Shown here: piece by piece, positions 1 through 8,491 of the stretch
Layout: the number at the start of each line of letters is the position of its first letter
How positions within the stretch are numbered: position 1 is the stretch's first letter
Assembly (NCBI RefSeq): GCF_033955345.1
Contig: NZ_CP138332.1
Coordinates: 5,270,001-5,334,000 of the forward strand
DNA length: 64,000 nucleotides
DNA from: Sphingobacterium bambusae
GTDB taxonomy: Bacteria; Bacteroidota; Bacteroidia; Sphingobacteriales; Sphingobacteriaceae
Direction of reading: 5' to 3'
Notes under the pieces: model-generated
What the model was told of the DNA's origin: nothing
Seen by the model: only the letters and a program-made list of their open reading frames with translations
The model's database searches: none
Position numbers and translations under genes: made by a program

Positions 1-267
1 CCCAGCAGTCCGGTGGTCGCCTTTGATTTTCAGGATTTCTTGGACAAACATTTTATTGAAGCGGAGCAGCAAGCTGTTACAGCGGCAATAAACCGTGCGG
101 TGCGCTATAAGGCACACACCAGCAACTTCCTAGGGCAACCGATTAATGTGTTCTCCGGCTTATCCACCTATATTCCCGTGCGCGAAGAAGAGCATTTGCG
201 TGCTTTTTATAAAAGCTTAGCATGGTCGGCCGACGCGGGCTATGACAACCTCTTTTGGTGGGATTGA
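1..267 (+). CDS. C-terminal fragment of putative clostripain-type cysteine peptidase
   Basis: The frame is open from the first base of the window, so this is the last 88 residues of a longer protein. The tail contains a FSGLSTYIPV segment followed by an aromatic-rich LRAFYKSLAW and ends in FWWD. This resembles the C-terminal part of Bacteroidota clostripain-related (peptidase C11) proteins, where a GLS-YIP segment is common. The catalytic His/Cys part is outside the window, so the assignment is tentative. No signal or lipobox can be judged. Confidence 0.45.
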   Translation, partial: PSSPVVAFDFQDFLDKHFIEAEQQAVTAAINRAVRYKAHTSNFLGQPINVFSGLSTYIPVREEEHLRAFYKSLAWSADAGYDNLFWWD

Positions 268-676
268 GTGTAGTGCGTATTGAGTAGTGCGTGTTGCGTA
301 CAGAGATTCCGCAAAACTTTAACTTGATTGCAGCTGCCCATTGTTAATGGAAAAGACGGTGTTGGTTTTTTTGCGAGTATTGCTTAGTGCGTATCGAGAT
401 CGCGCATAACTTCAACTTGATTGCAGCTGCCCATTGTTAACCGAAAAGTCGCATTATTTTTGTTGCGTCTGCAGCAATTTGCCTCTGCACTATCCCATAA
501 GGATGCAGCAAAAATTAGCGACAGGGTTTTGGTTACTTTTGTCCCACAAAAGTAACGCCTTGCCGCGGCGAGCGGCGGAAGGGATATAGGGAGGGGAGAG
601 CGCCGTGAAATAGCAGTCACTCGTCACTACATCACCTTGTCACTTCATCACCTTGTCACCTCATCACTACTTCACC
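268..676. repeat. Gene-free spacer with imperfect tandem duplication, hairpin and 16-bp repeats
   Basis: No convincing gene lies here. A block of about 41 bp at 315-355 recurs at 408-448 with few changes; its core is TTGATTGCAGCTGCCCATTG. The preceding TAGTGCGTAT motif also recurs, so a unit of about 93 bp has been duplicated. A hairpin at 532-556 has 10-bp arms GTTACTTTTG and CAAAAGTAAC around a 5-nt loop. At 630-676 a 16-bp unit, CATCACCTTGTCACTT, occurs three times with drift and reaches the stop codon of the next gene. This looks like decayed intergenic repeat DNA. Confidence 0.6.
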
Positions 677-1129
677 CTACAACAAAAGATGAAGCAGCGC
701 CAGCATATCTTCGATTTTCACAGCGCTATCACCGGTGTCGGCTGCTAGGGCATTACGCATTTCGATTTTTAGTGGAATACTATTGTCGTTAAAACTGACC
801 AAAAGGGCGCGGGAGAGCGTGCGCGAGAACAAAAAGTAAAATGGCGAATCATTGATCGTCAAGCGGATGGCATAGTAGCCATTGTCCAGCTCGTAGGCCT
901 CCTTGATAGGTAAAAACAGCGGTTTATCCATTTGCGATCCGTTCAATGTATAATATCCACCGGCTTTGCTGCTATTGATGGCCAGTGAGAACCAATTCTT
1001 TACATTTTTCGCTGTTGCGAAGTAGAGCGACTCATTTTTGCTGCTTTTATAATCCAAGCGTCCCTGCGCAAAGGATAGACCGAACAGTGCCCATAGTAAA
1101 AAAGAGGTAACGAAAAGTTTCTTAGCCAT
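677..1129 (-). CDS. Hypothetical secreted protein
   Basis: The product is 150 residues with a clear Sec signal peptide (MAKKLFVTSFLLWALFGLSF then AQ). I place the start at this MAKKLF methionine because the in-frame extension upstream (to 1180) would put 17 non-signal-like residues in front of it. The mature part is small and beta-rich, with alternating hydrophobics (YYAIRLTINDSPFYFLFSR). I do not recognise a family. It is divergent from the next secreted-protein gene, with about 250 bp between them that probably holds both promoters. Confidence 0.65.
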   Translation of the reverse strand: MAKKLFVTSFLLWALFGLSFAQGRLDYKSSKNESLYFATAKNVKNWFSLAINSSKAGGYYTLNGSQMDKPLFLPIKEAYELDNGYYAIRLTINDSPFYFLFSRTLSRALLVSFNDNSIPLKIEMRNALAADTGDSAVKIEDMLALLHLLL

Positions 1130-1383
1130 TTTGTAATTCTTGAGGTACGGAAAAAATAATAGAAGCCCAAAACTAACCAATCTACGGCAGTCTTCCGAAC
1201 ATGTTTTGTCTGTGTTTTGTCATACGCCCGTCGTTGTAGCCGGCGGCCTACAGCGTTGCGACCGTCATTTCAACAGCACGTTTATACTGTTCATTTTGCC
1301 TTTTCATCGTCTCATCTTCGTTCTCAAAAACGGCTGTTCACCATGCCTTAGTTTTGTGGCTACAATAAAAAATAAGGTATAAA

Positions 1384-2124
1384 ATGAAAGCAAACAAGAT
1401 TTCAATCAAACCAGTGCGCATTGGAAAAAGCAGCCGCATTGTAGCCATGTTAACCCTCACGATGTTGGGTTTTGCACAGTTAGCCCAAGCACAAAAGGAG
1501 CTGGCGATGAACGCCCTGACGAAGTATGGACTGGACAAGGACCTCATCAATAAGGATTATTTTAAGCAACCGGATAACTATGCTTATGATTTGGAGCAAA
1601 CCACCACGGCCGCGAACAAGACAACGGTGCTGCTGGCCAAATATGATCCGCAGGCAGCATCACCCTGGACCGTGTTATCCGTAGATGGTAAAGCACCGAA
1701 GAAAGCCGATATCAGTGCCTTTGAAAAGGCGCAGGCCGAGGAGAACGAACGCTCGAAACCACAAGATGCCAGCTATCGCGTGGATGAAGAGACAGCCGAT
1801 AAGTTGGTGATCAGCTATAAACTGGACCCCGCAACGCTGAGCAAAGAACTGGCCTTTATGAAAGACTGCCGCATCTATATTCATATCAGTCTGCAGTCCA
1901 AACGTTTGCTGCAATCCGAACTGGTCAATGAAAAGCCCGTCAAGATCAAAATCCTAACTGCTGAAAAGTTTATTAGCACGGTGCAGTACCAGTGGGATAC
2001 AACAGCACATCGCTATTTCACGCTTCAAAACGAGGTGGATATGCAGGGTAAATTTATGGGACAAAAGGTTGATGTGCATACCCAAGCCAAATACAGTAAT
2101 TTCAAAAAGGCCGATACGGAATAG
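1384..2124 (+). CDS. Hypothetical secreted protein
   Basis: The product is 246 residues. An N-terminal basic stretch is followed by a hydrophobic segment (IVAMLTLTMLGFAQLAQAQ), which fits a slightly long Sec signal cleaved after AQA. The mature protein is charged, lysine- and glutamate-rich, with a beta-rich C-terminal half ending around KVDVHTQAKYSNF. I recognise no enzyme motif. A strong bidirectional terminator follows within 35 bp, so it appears to be a single-gene transcript. Confidence 0.65.
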   Translation: MKANKISIKPVRIGKSSRIVAMLTLTMLGFAQLAQAQKELAMNALTKYGLDKDLINKDYFKQPDNYAYDLEQTTTAANKTTVLLAKYDPQAASPWTVLSVDGKAPKKADISAFEKAQAEENERSKPQDASYRVDEETADKLVISYKLDPATLSKELAFMKDCRIYIHISLQSKRLLQSELVNEKPVKIKILTAEKFISTVQYQWDTTAHRYFTLQNEVDMQGKFMGQKVDVHTQAKYSNFKKADTE

Positions 2125-2155
2125 CTTTTCAAAGCTTAGCAGGGCGCTGTATGTT

Positions 2156-2186
2156 AAAAAGGTCGGAAACACTTCCGACCTTTTTT
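2156..2186. terminator. Bidirectional Rho-independent terminator
   Basis: The arms GGTCGGAA and TTCCGACC pair perfectly around the loop ACAC, with an A-run before and a T-run after. The hairpin therefore works in both directions. It sits between two convergent genes ending at 2124 (plus) and 2198 (minus). Confidence 0.85.
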
Positions 2187-2197
2187 CGTTGTGCGAG

Positions 2198-2773
2198 CTA
2201 GATGATAGACCATTTCAGGCCCAGCTGAAACTGGTTTAGCTGGGCATGTCCATTTTCTATGATATTGTTGTATCGACGCATATTACGGTAGCGGAAATAT
2301 ACGTTGCCAAGATCAATGCCGAGCATATAGCCCACATTCGGACGCCTCACAAAAGCCTGCGCACCGTTGTTCAGCCTATGCACATCCACGTTGATGAGGT
2401 GGTTGAGGTCTGGGCCAGCAAGTAATGCTAGGCCGCTTGTGAGGTTCAGCTTGAGTAATAGCGGGACGTTGATGTAGCGTAGTGCACGTCGTCCACCGCT
2501 TATCCCATGGGCCTCGTTAGGCGAGTAGTCGTGGTTGGAGACGCGGAGCAGGTGATAGGTTGGCTCGGCCTGTATGGCGATCTTGTCATGAAACTTGAAG
2601 CTGAGATCGGCGCCGGCCTGAAAGCCGATACGCTTACGCGCCTGAAAGGCACTGCCATCCGTCCCTGTGAGGTTGCCGCCCAGCCGTATGCCGAAGCCCA
2701 GTTGGGCAAAGCTGGAATGGCTGATGAAGAGCAATAGCATGGAGGGAGCAAATAATTTGATAGTACGTAGCAT
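2198..2773 (-). CDS. Outer-membrane beta-barrel protein (PorT-like)
   Basis: The product is 191 residues. It starts with a Sec signal (MLRTIKLFAPSMLLLFISHS then SFAQ) followed directly by GFGIRLGGNLTGTDG, the typical first strand of the Bacteroidota PorT/outer-membrane beta-barrel family. Alternating aromatic and polar residues continue (ADLSFKFHDKIAIQAEPTYH), and the chain ends in a barrel-type strand, LNQFQLGLKWSII. The length is normal for an eight-strand barrel. Its ligand cannot be inferred. It lies downstream of the MacB permease gene on the same strand with an 86-bp gap and may be separately transcribed. Confidence 0.75.
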   Translation of the reverse strand: MLRTIKLFAPSMLLLFISHSSFAQLGFGIRLGGNLTGTDGSAFQARKRIGFQAGADLSFKFHDKIAIQAEPTYHLLRVSNHDYSPNEAHGISGGRRALRYINVPLLLKLNLTSGLALLAGPDLNHLINVDVHRLNNGAQAFVRRPNVGYMLGIDLGNVYFRYRNMRRYNNIIENGHAQLNQFQLGLKWSII

Positions 2774-2859
2774 GATGTATTCTTGTATAAAGTTGATGGA
2801 TAAAAGTTTTTATTCTTGTGCGGATAAGACTGTCTTATGTCGCTATTTGTATTCCTTGT

Positions 2860-4080
2860 CTATTCGTATCGGAGCGCTTGGATAGGGTCGAGAGCAGAGG
2901 CTTTACGTGCCGGATACCAGCCGAAGAAGACGCCCGTGAGCGTACACACAGCGAAGGATATAACGATAGCTTGCGGCGGAATAACCACTTGCCAATCGAT
3001 GATATGACCAACGAGCAGGCTGATCAGCACGCCGGAGATAATGCCGATCAGCCCGCCGGCGAAGCTGATGAATACCGACTCCATGAGAAACTGGCGCAAG
3101 ATATCTACCGCTCGTCCGCCCACAGCCAATCGCAAACCTATTTCCCGGGTGCGCTCCTTCACGCTGACATACATGATATTCATAATACCAATACCGCCAA
3201 CGACGAGGGAGATGCTGGCGATGGTGACCAACAACAGGGTGAGCATTTCGGTGATGGAGCTGAAGGTGTCAATAAGTTCTTTTTGGGAGGATACTTCGAA
3301 ATCATTTTCCTTGCCTTCCTGTATATGGTGCTTGTCCTTCAAGATGTCTACCACCTGCGCGACGGCTTCTTCTGCCGCATCTTCACTAATGGCCGATGCA
3401 GCGATGGAATGCAGGTGGCTAATGCCTAGAATCCGCTTTTGCACCGTGCTGTAGGGTGCGATGATGATATCGTCTTGATCTTGCCCAAAAGTGCTTACGC
3501 CCTTGGCTTCCAAGATACCGATGACCTTAAAGGGAATATTATTGAAACGGATTGTTTTGCCGATCGGCTTTGCCTCGTAGGGAAAGAGGTTTTCCAGTAC
3601 GGTTTTTCCGATCACGGCTACCTTGGCATTCGTTTTTACATCATAGTCAGAAATCATTACGCCATCGGCAATCTTCAGGCTACGGATAAGCAGATATTCC
3701 GGTGCAGCGCCAAAGAGGGTAGCCTTCCAGTTGTTGGCGCCATAGATCGCCTGTCCGCTGCCCGACACGATGGGGGATACTGCATCGACCAAGGACACTT
3801 GTCGCTGTATGGCTTGGTAATCTTCGATCGATAAGCTCTGCGTGGCCGATGCATCAAGACGTACGCCCGTTTGTGCATTAGATTTGGGAGATACCATAAT
3901 CAAGTTGGAGCCCATGTCCGAAATATTGGAGGTGATTCCTTTTTTGGAGCTTTCGCCTACGGTCAGCATAACAATGACCGAACATACACCAATGATGATG
4001 CCGAGCATGGTCAGAAATGCGCGTACTTTATTTATCCGTATAGCCCTAAAGGATATCTTGATCAATTGTACAAAATCCAT
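2860..4080 (-). CDS. MacB-type ABC transporter permease
   Basis: The product is 406 residues. A first membrane helix lies near residues 20-40 (LTMLGIIIGVCSVIVMLTVG). It is followed by a large periplasmic MacB_PCD domain and three C-terminal helices with the FtsX motif region (VVGGIGIMNIMYVSVKERTR). This is the usual MacB permease layout without a fused ATPase. The start is set at MDFVQL because the in-frame extension upstream overlaps the ATPase gene. The gene follows the ATPase gene by 4 bp. Together with the adaptor and TolC genes it should form a tripartite exporter spanning both membranes. Confidence 0.9.
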   Translation of the reverse strand: MDFVQLIKISFRAIRINKVRAFLTMLGIIIGVCSVIVMLTVGESSKKGITSNISDMGSNLIMVSPKSNAQTGVRLDASATQSLSIEDYQAIQRQVSLVDAVSPIVSGSGQAIYGANNWKATLFGAAPEYLLIRSLKIADGVMISDYDVKTNAKVAVIGKTVLENLFPYEAKPIGKTIRFNNIPFKVIGILEAKGVSTFGQDQDDIIIAPYSTVQKRILGISHLHSIAASAISEDAAEEAVAQVVDILKDKHHIQEGKENDFEVSSQKELIDTFSSITEMLTLLLVTIASISLVVGGIGIMNIMYVSVKERTREIGLRLAVGGRAVDILRQFLMESVFISFAGGLIGIISGVLISLLVGHIIDWQVVIPPQAIVISFAVCTLTGVFFGWYPARKASALDPIQALRYE

Positions 4081-4084
4081 GTCG

Positions 4085-4834
4085 TTATGTTTTAGGGGTG
4101 TGGAGGTTGAGTGCATGCAGCATGTCGGCTGCACTTTTGGGATTAGTGTTACGTTCGTCGGCCTCGATCAGTCCATCGCGCAGGCGTATGGTACGGCTGC
4201 TGAAATCGGCAATATCCTGTTCGTGCGTGACGAAAGTGATGGTGATGCCGTTGGCATTGAGCTCCTGAAAGAGCGCCATAATCTCGTAGGAAGTGCGTGT
4301 GTCTAGGTTGCCGGTTGCTTCATCGGCAAACAGCATAATGGGGTTGTTGACCAGCGAGCGGGCAATGGCCACGCGCTGCTGCTGCCCGCCAGATAACTGG
4401 CTGGGTGTATGTTGGAGCCGCTCGCCCAAGCCTACCCGATGCAGCAGCCTTATGGCTCGCTCTTTACGTTCCCGGCTGCTTATACTCGAATCATAGAGCA
4501 GCGGCAGCATGACATTGTCCATACAGCTTGTTTTGGAAAGCAAGTTGTATGATTGAAAGATAAAGCCCAGCTTGCTATTTCGCACGCGCGCCAGCTGGTT
4601 GCGAGAGAGCTTATCTACGGCTGAGCCCTCCAGTTCGTAGCTGCCCGCAGTAGCGGTATCTAGACAGCCCAAGATGTTCAGTAGGGTTGATTTGCCCGAT
4701 CCGCTGGGCCCCATGATGGTTACAAACTCTCCGCGTTCAATCTCTAGGTCTATACCTTTTAAGATAGGATTTACTTGGTTGCCCATCACAAAATCCCGGC
4801 GGATGCCATCGATTTTTATTATACGATTATTCAT
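4085..4834 (-). CDS. MacB/LolD-type ABC transporter ATPase
   Basis: The product is 249 residues and has every ABC motif. Walker A is GPSGSGKST, the signature is LSGGQQQRVAIARSL, Walker B is IMLFADEAT with the catalytic Glu, and the H-loop His is in TFVTHEQD. The family normally energises MacB/FtsX-type permeases by mechanotransmission rather than substrate translocation through the permease. The gene overlaps the adaptor gene by 8 bp upstream and runs 4 bp ahead of the permease gene, so translational coupling is likely. Confidence 0.93.
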   Translation of the reverse strand: MNNRIIKIDGIRRDFVMGNQVNPILKGIDLEIERGEFVTIMGPSGSGKSTLLNILGCLDTATAGSYELEGSAVDKLSRNQLARVRNSKLGFIFQSYNLLSKTSCMDNVMLPLLYDSSISSRERKERAIRLLHRVGLGERLQHTPSQLSGGQQQRVAIARSLVNNPIMLFADEATGNLDTRTSYEIMALFQELNANGITITFVTHEQDIADFSSRTIRLRDGLIEADERNTNPKSAADMLHALNLHTPKT

Positions 4835-6023
4835 TTGCTGCTTGCTTGTCTTTGGATGCCGTGTTCGTCGATCTTTGCTCGGTCGATTTTTTGCTGTCTA
4901 CCAACGCTGTCATAATAGCTGTTCCCGCCTTTAGGCCAGCCCGTATTTCGGTGCGTATGCCATCACTGATGCCTATCTGCACGGTTTTAGGCATTATCGT
5001 TCCCTGTTCTTGCACCCACACTATGCGCTCGTCTTTTTTCGCTACCGTCGGCAATTTTTCGATATCCGCCGTTTTACCATATTTTTCTTTTATATAGCGG
5101 TTGAGCATAGGCAGATCGGGCACAAAGCTGAAGGCTTTGTTCTCCACCAGCAAGATGCCTGCTTGTTCTTTGGTCAAGATGGAGATTGTTGCCGTCATAC
5201 CGGGCATCAGCAGGCCACTGCTATTGTCGGCTTCAAGTATACAGGTATAGGTGACCACATTGGAGTTGATAGCGGCATTGAGGCGCACCTGCGCCACGCG
5301 CCCTGCAAATACCTCATCAGGATGGGCGTCCACGGTAAAGGAGATCGCTTGCCCAACCTGCACCGCGCCAATATCAGCCTCATCGACATTGGCTTCCACC
5401 TGCATACGTTTCAGGTCGCGGGCAATAGTAAAGAGCACCGGTGTGTTGAAGGTTGCAGCCACTGTTTGCCCTTCGCTGATCTCGCGCGATAGTACCACGC
5501 CGTCTATCGGCGAATAGACATTGGCAAAGCTCAGGTTCGTCTTTTCCGTATGTACATCGGCCAGACGCTGCGCCACGGTAGATACGGCATTCTTATAAGA
5601 AAATTCTACCTCCTGGAATTCGGCTAGACTGATCAGCCCATCGTCAAAGAGTGTTTTGTTGCGCGCATAAATGGCTTTTTGATAGTAGAGTGCCGTTTGG
5701 GCATCGTTGTACTGCGACTGGGCGAGGGAGAGTTTCTGCTCGAGGTTTTTCCTGTCTAGTTCGGCCAGCAGCTGCCCCTTGCTCACGGCGCTATTGTAGT
5801 CCACGTGCACCTTGTTTACAATGCCCGACACTTGGGTGCCTACTTCCACCAGTTCGATGGGTTGAAGTACGCCGGTGGCCGTAACCTGCAGTTGCAGCGT
5901 TCCTTCGCTCGCGCGAGTAAAGTCCGCTTGGGTGTTGTTTGCCGTGGTTCCCACAAGGTTATAAGCGATTAAGCCGACCACGAGAGCTACTGCCAGCAGT
6001 GCTATGATTTTAGATGTTTTCAT
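4827..6023 (-). CDS. MacA-like periplasmic adaptor (membrane fusion protein)
   Basis: The product is 398 residues. A single N-terminal anchor helix (IIALLAVALVVGLIAYNLVG) is followed by a lipoyl/barrel-sandwich half-motif (GTLQLQVTATGVLQPIELVEVGTQVSGIV). Next come a coiled-coil hairpin rich in Gln, Leu and Lys (about residues 95-160), a second lipoyl half (SPIDGVVLSREISEGQTVAA) and beta-barrel domains. This is the HlyD/MacA architecture that bridges the inner-membrane ABC pair and the TolC channel. It overlaps the TolC gene by 4 bp (ATGA) and the ATPase gene by 8 bp, which shows a tight operon. Confidence 0.92.
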   Translation of the reverse strand: MKTSKIIALLAVALVVGLIAYNLVGTTANNTQADFTRASEGTLQLQVTATGVLQPIELVEVGTQVSGIVNKVHVDYNSAVSKGQLLAELDRKNLEQKLSLAQSQYNDAQTALYYQKAIYARNKTLFDDGLISLAEFQEVEFSYKNAVSTVAQRLADVHTEKTNLSFANVYSPIDGVVLSREISEGQTVAATFNTPVLFTIARDLKRMQVEANVDEADIGAVQVGQAISFTVDAHPDEVFAGRVAQVRLNAAINSNVVTYTCILEADNSSGLLMPGMTATISILTKEQAGILLVENKAFSFVPDLPMLNRYIKEKYGKTADIEKLPTVAKKDERIVWVQEQGTIMPKTVQIGISDGIRTEIRAGLKAGTAIMTALVDSKKSTEQRSTNTASKDKQAANE

Positions 6024-7372
6024 CGTTGGTTTTGATCTGTTGTTGTTTGTGCTTGATAGAATGCAATCAGTTTTTGATAAAGGGCGAAGGTGAGTTTGGC
6101 CTGCAGATATTTGTCGGCAGCGTTGAGGTACTCGTTCTTGATGACGATCAATTCGGCTAAACTCAGGGCGCCCAGGCTGTTTTTTCGATTGGCCAGTTGG
6201 TAGGATAGGCTGGCAGCCTGCTCGGCATCACGCGCAGCACGCAGCTGTGCCGTTGCCGAGCGAGACTGTTGCAGGAGCTTTTCCAAGGTGCCGTACAGTT
6301 CGCGATCCTGCTTCTTGCTTTCCAGCGCTGCACGCTGTATGGCTAACTTCGCATTTTTGACGTTCGTACGGTTGGTAAATTGGGCGAATATCGGTATGCT
6401 GAGATCGAGAGCCACATTGGGCGAAAAGTTGTTTTGAAGCTGTCGGGCGAAGCCAAAAAATTGTGTGTTGGTGTATCCGCTCATCATGCCGCCGCGCAAG
6501 CTCAGCTTGGGGTAATAGCCACTTTTGGCAAGCTTGAGTTCTGTTTCTTTGAGGTGTAAGTCCACGTGGGAAAGCTTGGTTTCAGGCATATGTTCTTTTA
6601 TTTCGTTGTAGAGCTCGGCTGTGGTTGGTATGGGATAAGCCTGCTCCTGCAGGGCTATTTTTTGGATGTCGAAGCTATCGCTCGGCGGTATTTCGAGTAG
6701 CTGCTTCAATTCCAGCACCTGCGAGCGGTACTCGTTTTCGGCGTTGATTAAGGTCAGCGTATCAGTGGAAAGCTGTGCCTTGTAGGTAGATAGGTCAATG
6801 CTGGACAGCGTGCCCACGGCATGTCGTCCTTTCGCTGCCCGATATTGTTCCAAGGCATTGGCGATCGTCTTTTCTGCAATGCCTATACTTTCATATAGTG
6901 TTAGTGCCGTCATATAGGCTTGGATTGTTGTGAGCACGATGTCATTTTTAGCACGATCAACGAAGAACTGGTTTTGCGTTACCATTAGCTTGTTCTTTTG
7001 TATATCCGTTTTTAGGAATCCGCCATTCCATAGCGTGATGTTGGCCGAGGCGGCTAAGCTGGTGGAGCGTAACCGTGCGTTAATAAAATCGCTGGTTATG
7101 GGGTCTATCGTTCTGCCTGTAGCGTGCTGTTGCAGCACATTGGCCGCTAGTGTCGGCAGCCTGTTGTTCTTCGCCTGTTGGAGATTATTCTCTGCGGTGG
7201 AAAGGTCGAGCTTGCTCTGGTTGAGCTGCACATTGTTTATTAGCGCATAGTGTATGCAGTCTTCCAAGCTCCAAGCTTGGACGGATGAGCTAGTGGTTGG
7301 GTGTGTAGGTTGCTGCGCAATGCTCCATTGCACGAGCAACAATGCGATCAGTATAGAAAAAATTATTTTCAT
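6020..7372 (-). CDS. TolC-family outer-membrane efflux protein
   Basis: The product is 450 residues. I choose MKIIFSILIALLLVQWSIAQ as the start because it gives a clean Sec signal; an upstream in-frame start (7393) would add seven residues. The mature protein has two repeats of long amphipathic helices. Typical TolC features include LEDCIHYALINNVQLNQSKL near the N-terminus and NVALDLSIPIFAQFTNRTNV at the second repeat. It is the first gene of the efflux operon, which then encodes adaptor, ATPase and permease. The substrate is unknown; macrolide, peptide or lipid-like cargo are the common options. Confidence 0.92.
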   Translation of the reverse strand: MKIIFSILIALLLVQWSIAQQPTHPTTSSSVQAWSLEDCIHYALINNVQLNQSKLDLSTAENNLQQAKNNRLPTLAANVLQQHATGRTIDPITSDFINARLRSTSLAASANITLWNGGFLKTDIQKNKLMVTQNQFFVDRAKNDIVLTTIQAYMTALTLYESIGIAEKTIANALEQYRAAKGRHAVGTLSSIDLSTYKAQLSTDTLTLINAENEYRSQVLELKQLLEIPPSDSFDIQKIALQEQAYPIPTTAELYNEIKEHMPETKLSHVDLHLKETELKLAKSGYYPKLSLRGGMMSGYTNTQFFGFARQLQNNFSPNVALDLSIPIFAQFTNRTNVKNAKLAIQRAALESKKQDRELYGTLEKLLQQSRSATAQLRAARDAEQAASLSYQLANRKNSLGALSLAELIVIKNEYLNAADKYLQAKLTFALYQKLIAFYQAQTTTDQNQR

Positions 7373-7726
7373 CGTTGTTTTGTTCCTTGACATGTGCGGG
7401 TCTTATCGGTAGATCTAGCTGCATGATAAAGCAAATAGATCGCCGTCTGTGCCGCAAAACAACGGTATTGCTCGGCGCTATGCAGTTTGAAATCGGTGGA
7501 CGGTCAAAAAACGGGAATGAACCTACAATAAGAGCTGGTGAAAAGCCTAGTTAAATAGCGCTTTGCTGGTTGAAAATCGAGTCTACGGTTATCCTGATAT
7601 GCAATTTTCAAAAAGCATAGAGCCAATCGTTAAAGGAAAAGGAATTTGGGTTTGTAGGATGGATTGGCGTTAGTGCTGAAAGGTTACACGGGCTGCCGTC
7701 AAGAGCGTGTTCGGCGAATGACCGAC
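7373..7726. promoter_or_regulatory. Promoter region of the efflux operon (354 bp without genes)
   Basis: This gap separates the start of the TolC gene from the stop of the upstream response-regulator gene on the same strand. It has no supportable ORF. Its position makes it the likely target of the LytTR regulator encoded just upstream. I could not identify a clear paired LytTR site by eye. Confidence 0.4.
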
Positions 7727-8491
7727 TTAGTAATCAAGCCATTCGCGCAACAGGGGCGCCTTTACGCGACTCACAATCACGCCTTCCGGGCAGTGGCGGA
7801 TTTCCAGCTTCAGCTTGGCATTAAAGTAGTTGTGCACCTTGTCTACGGCGTTCATACTAACGATATACTGCCTGTTGGCGCGGAAAAACTGTGCGGGATC
7901 GAGTTGCTGCTCTAAACTGTCTAGGGGCTGTGTGATGATGTAGGTTTCGCCATTGAACAGACAGGCAGAGGAAACGCCGTCTTGCGAGACGAAATAAGCA
8001 ATATCATCGGTTGCAATACGGCGGAATTCGTCGCGAAACGGGATCAGGAACCTTTTGCGATAGACCTTTTGATCCATATAATCTATCAGCGTCTTGAGCA
8101 GGGGCTCCTGCTGTAAGGTGGGCACGGCCGATCGCTCATACTTGGCCAATGCAAGCTCCAGCTCGACCTGTTCTATGGGTTTAAGCAGATAGTCTATACT
8201 ATTGTATTTAAAGGCCTGCACGGCGTATTCATCGTATGCCGTGGTAAAGATGACGGGGCAGGGCAGATCGGTGCGGTTGAAGATTTCAAAGCTAATGCCG
8301 TCGCTCAGCCTGATATCCATAAAGACCAAGTCTGGCGCTGCATTGAGCTCAAACCAAGCAACGCTTTTCTTGATGCTGGGCAATACTTCAAGTAGCCTGT
8401 AGTTCGGGCGTATCTTGGCGAGCAGGCGCTGCAGGCGGTCGCTGTTGGCTTTCTCATCTTCAATGATCAGTATGTTGGCGGGCTGTGTCAT
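7727..8491 (-). CDS. LytTR-family response regulator
   Basis: The product is 254 residues. The receiver domain spans about residues 5-120, with acidic pocket E11/D12, phosphoacceptor D59 in VFMDIRLSDG, a Thr in FTTAYDEYA and Lys in LLKPIE. A LytTR DNA-binding domain follows (about 150-250), seen in FLIPFRDEFRRIATDDIAYF and FRANRQYIVSMNAVDKV. Its gene overlaps the kinase gene by 4 bp. The pair is placed directly upstream of the efflux operon, which suggests that the operon is its target; this is inference. Confidence 0.92.
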   Translation of the reverse strand: MTQPANILIIEDEKANSDRLQRLLAKIRPNYRLLEVLPSIKKSVAWFELNAAPDLVFMDIRLSDGISFEIFNRTDLPCPVIFTTAYDEYAVQAFKYNSIDYLLKPIEQVELELALAKYERSAVPTLQQEPLLKTLIDYMDQKVYRKRFLIPFRDEFRRIATDDIAYFVSQDGVSSACLFNGETYIITQPLDSLEQQLDPAQFFRANRQYIVSMNAVDKVHNYFNAKLKLEIRHCPEGVIVSRVKAPLLREWLDY

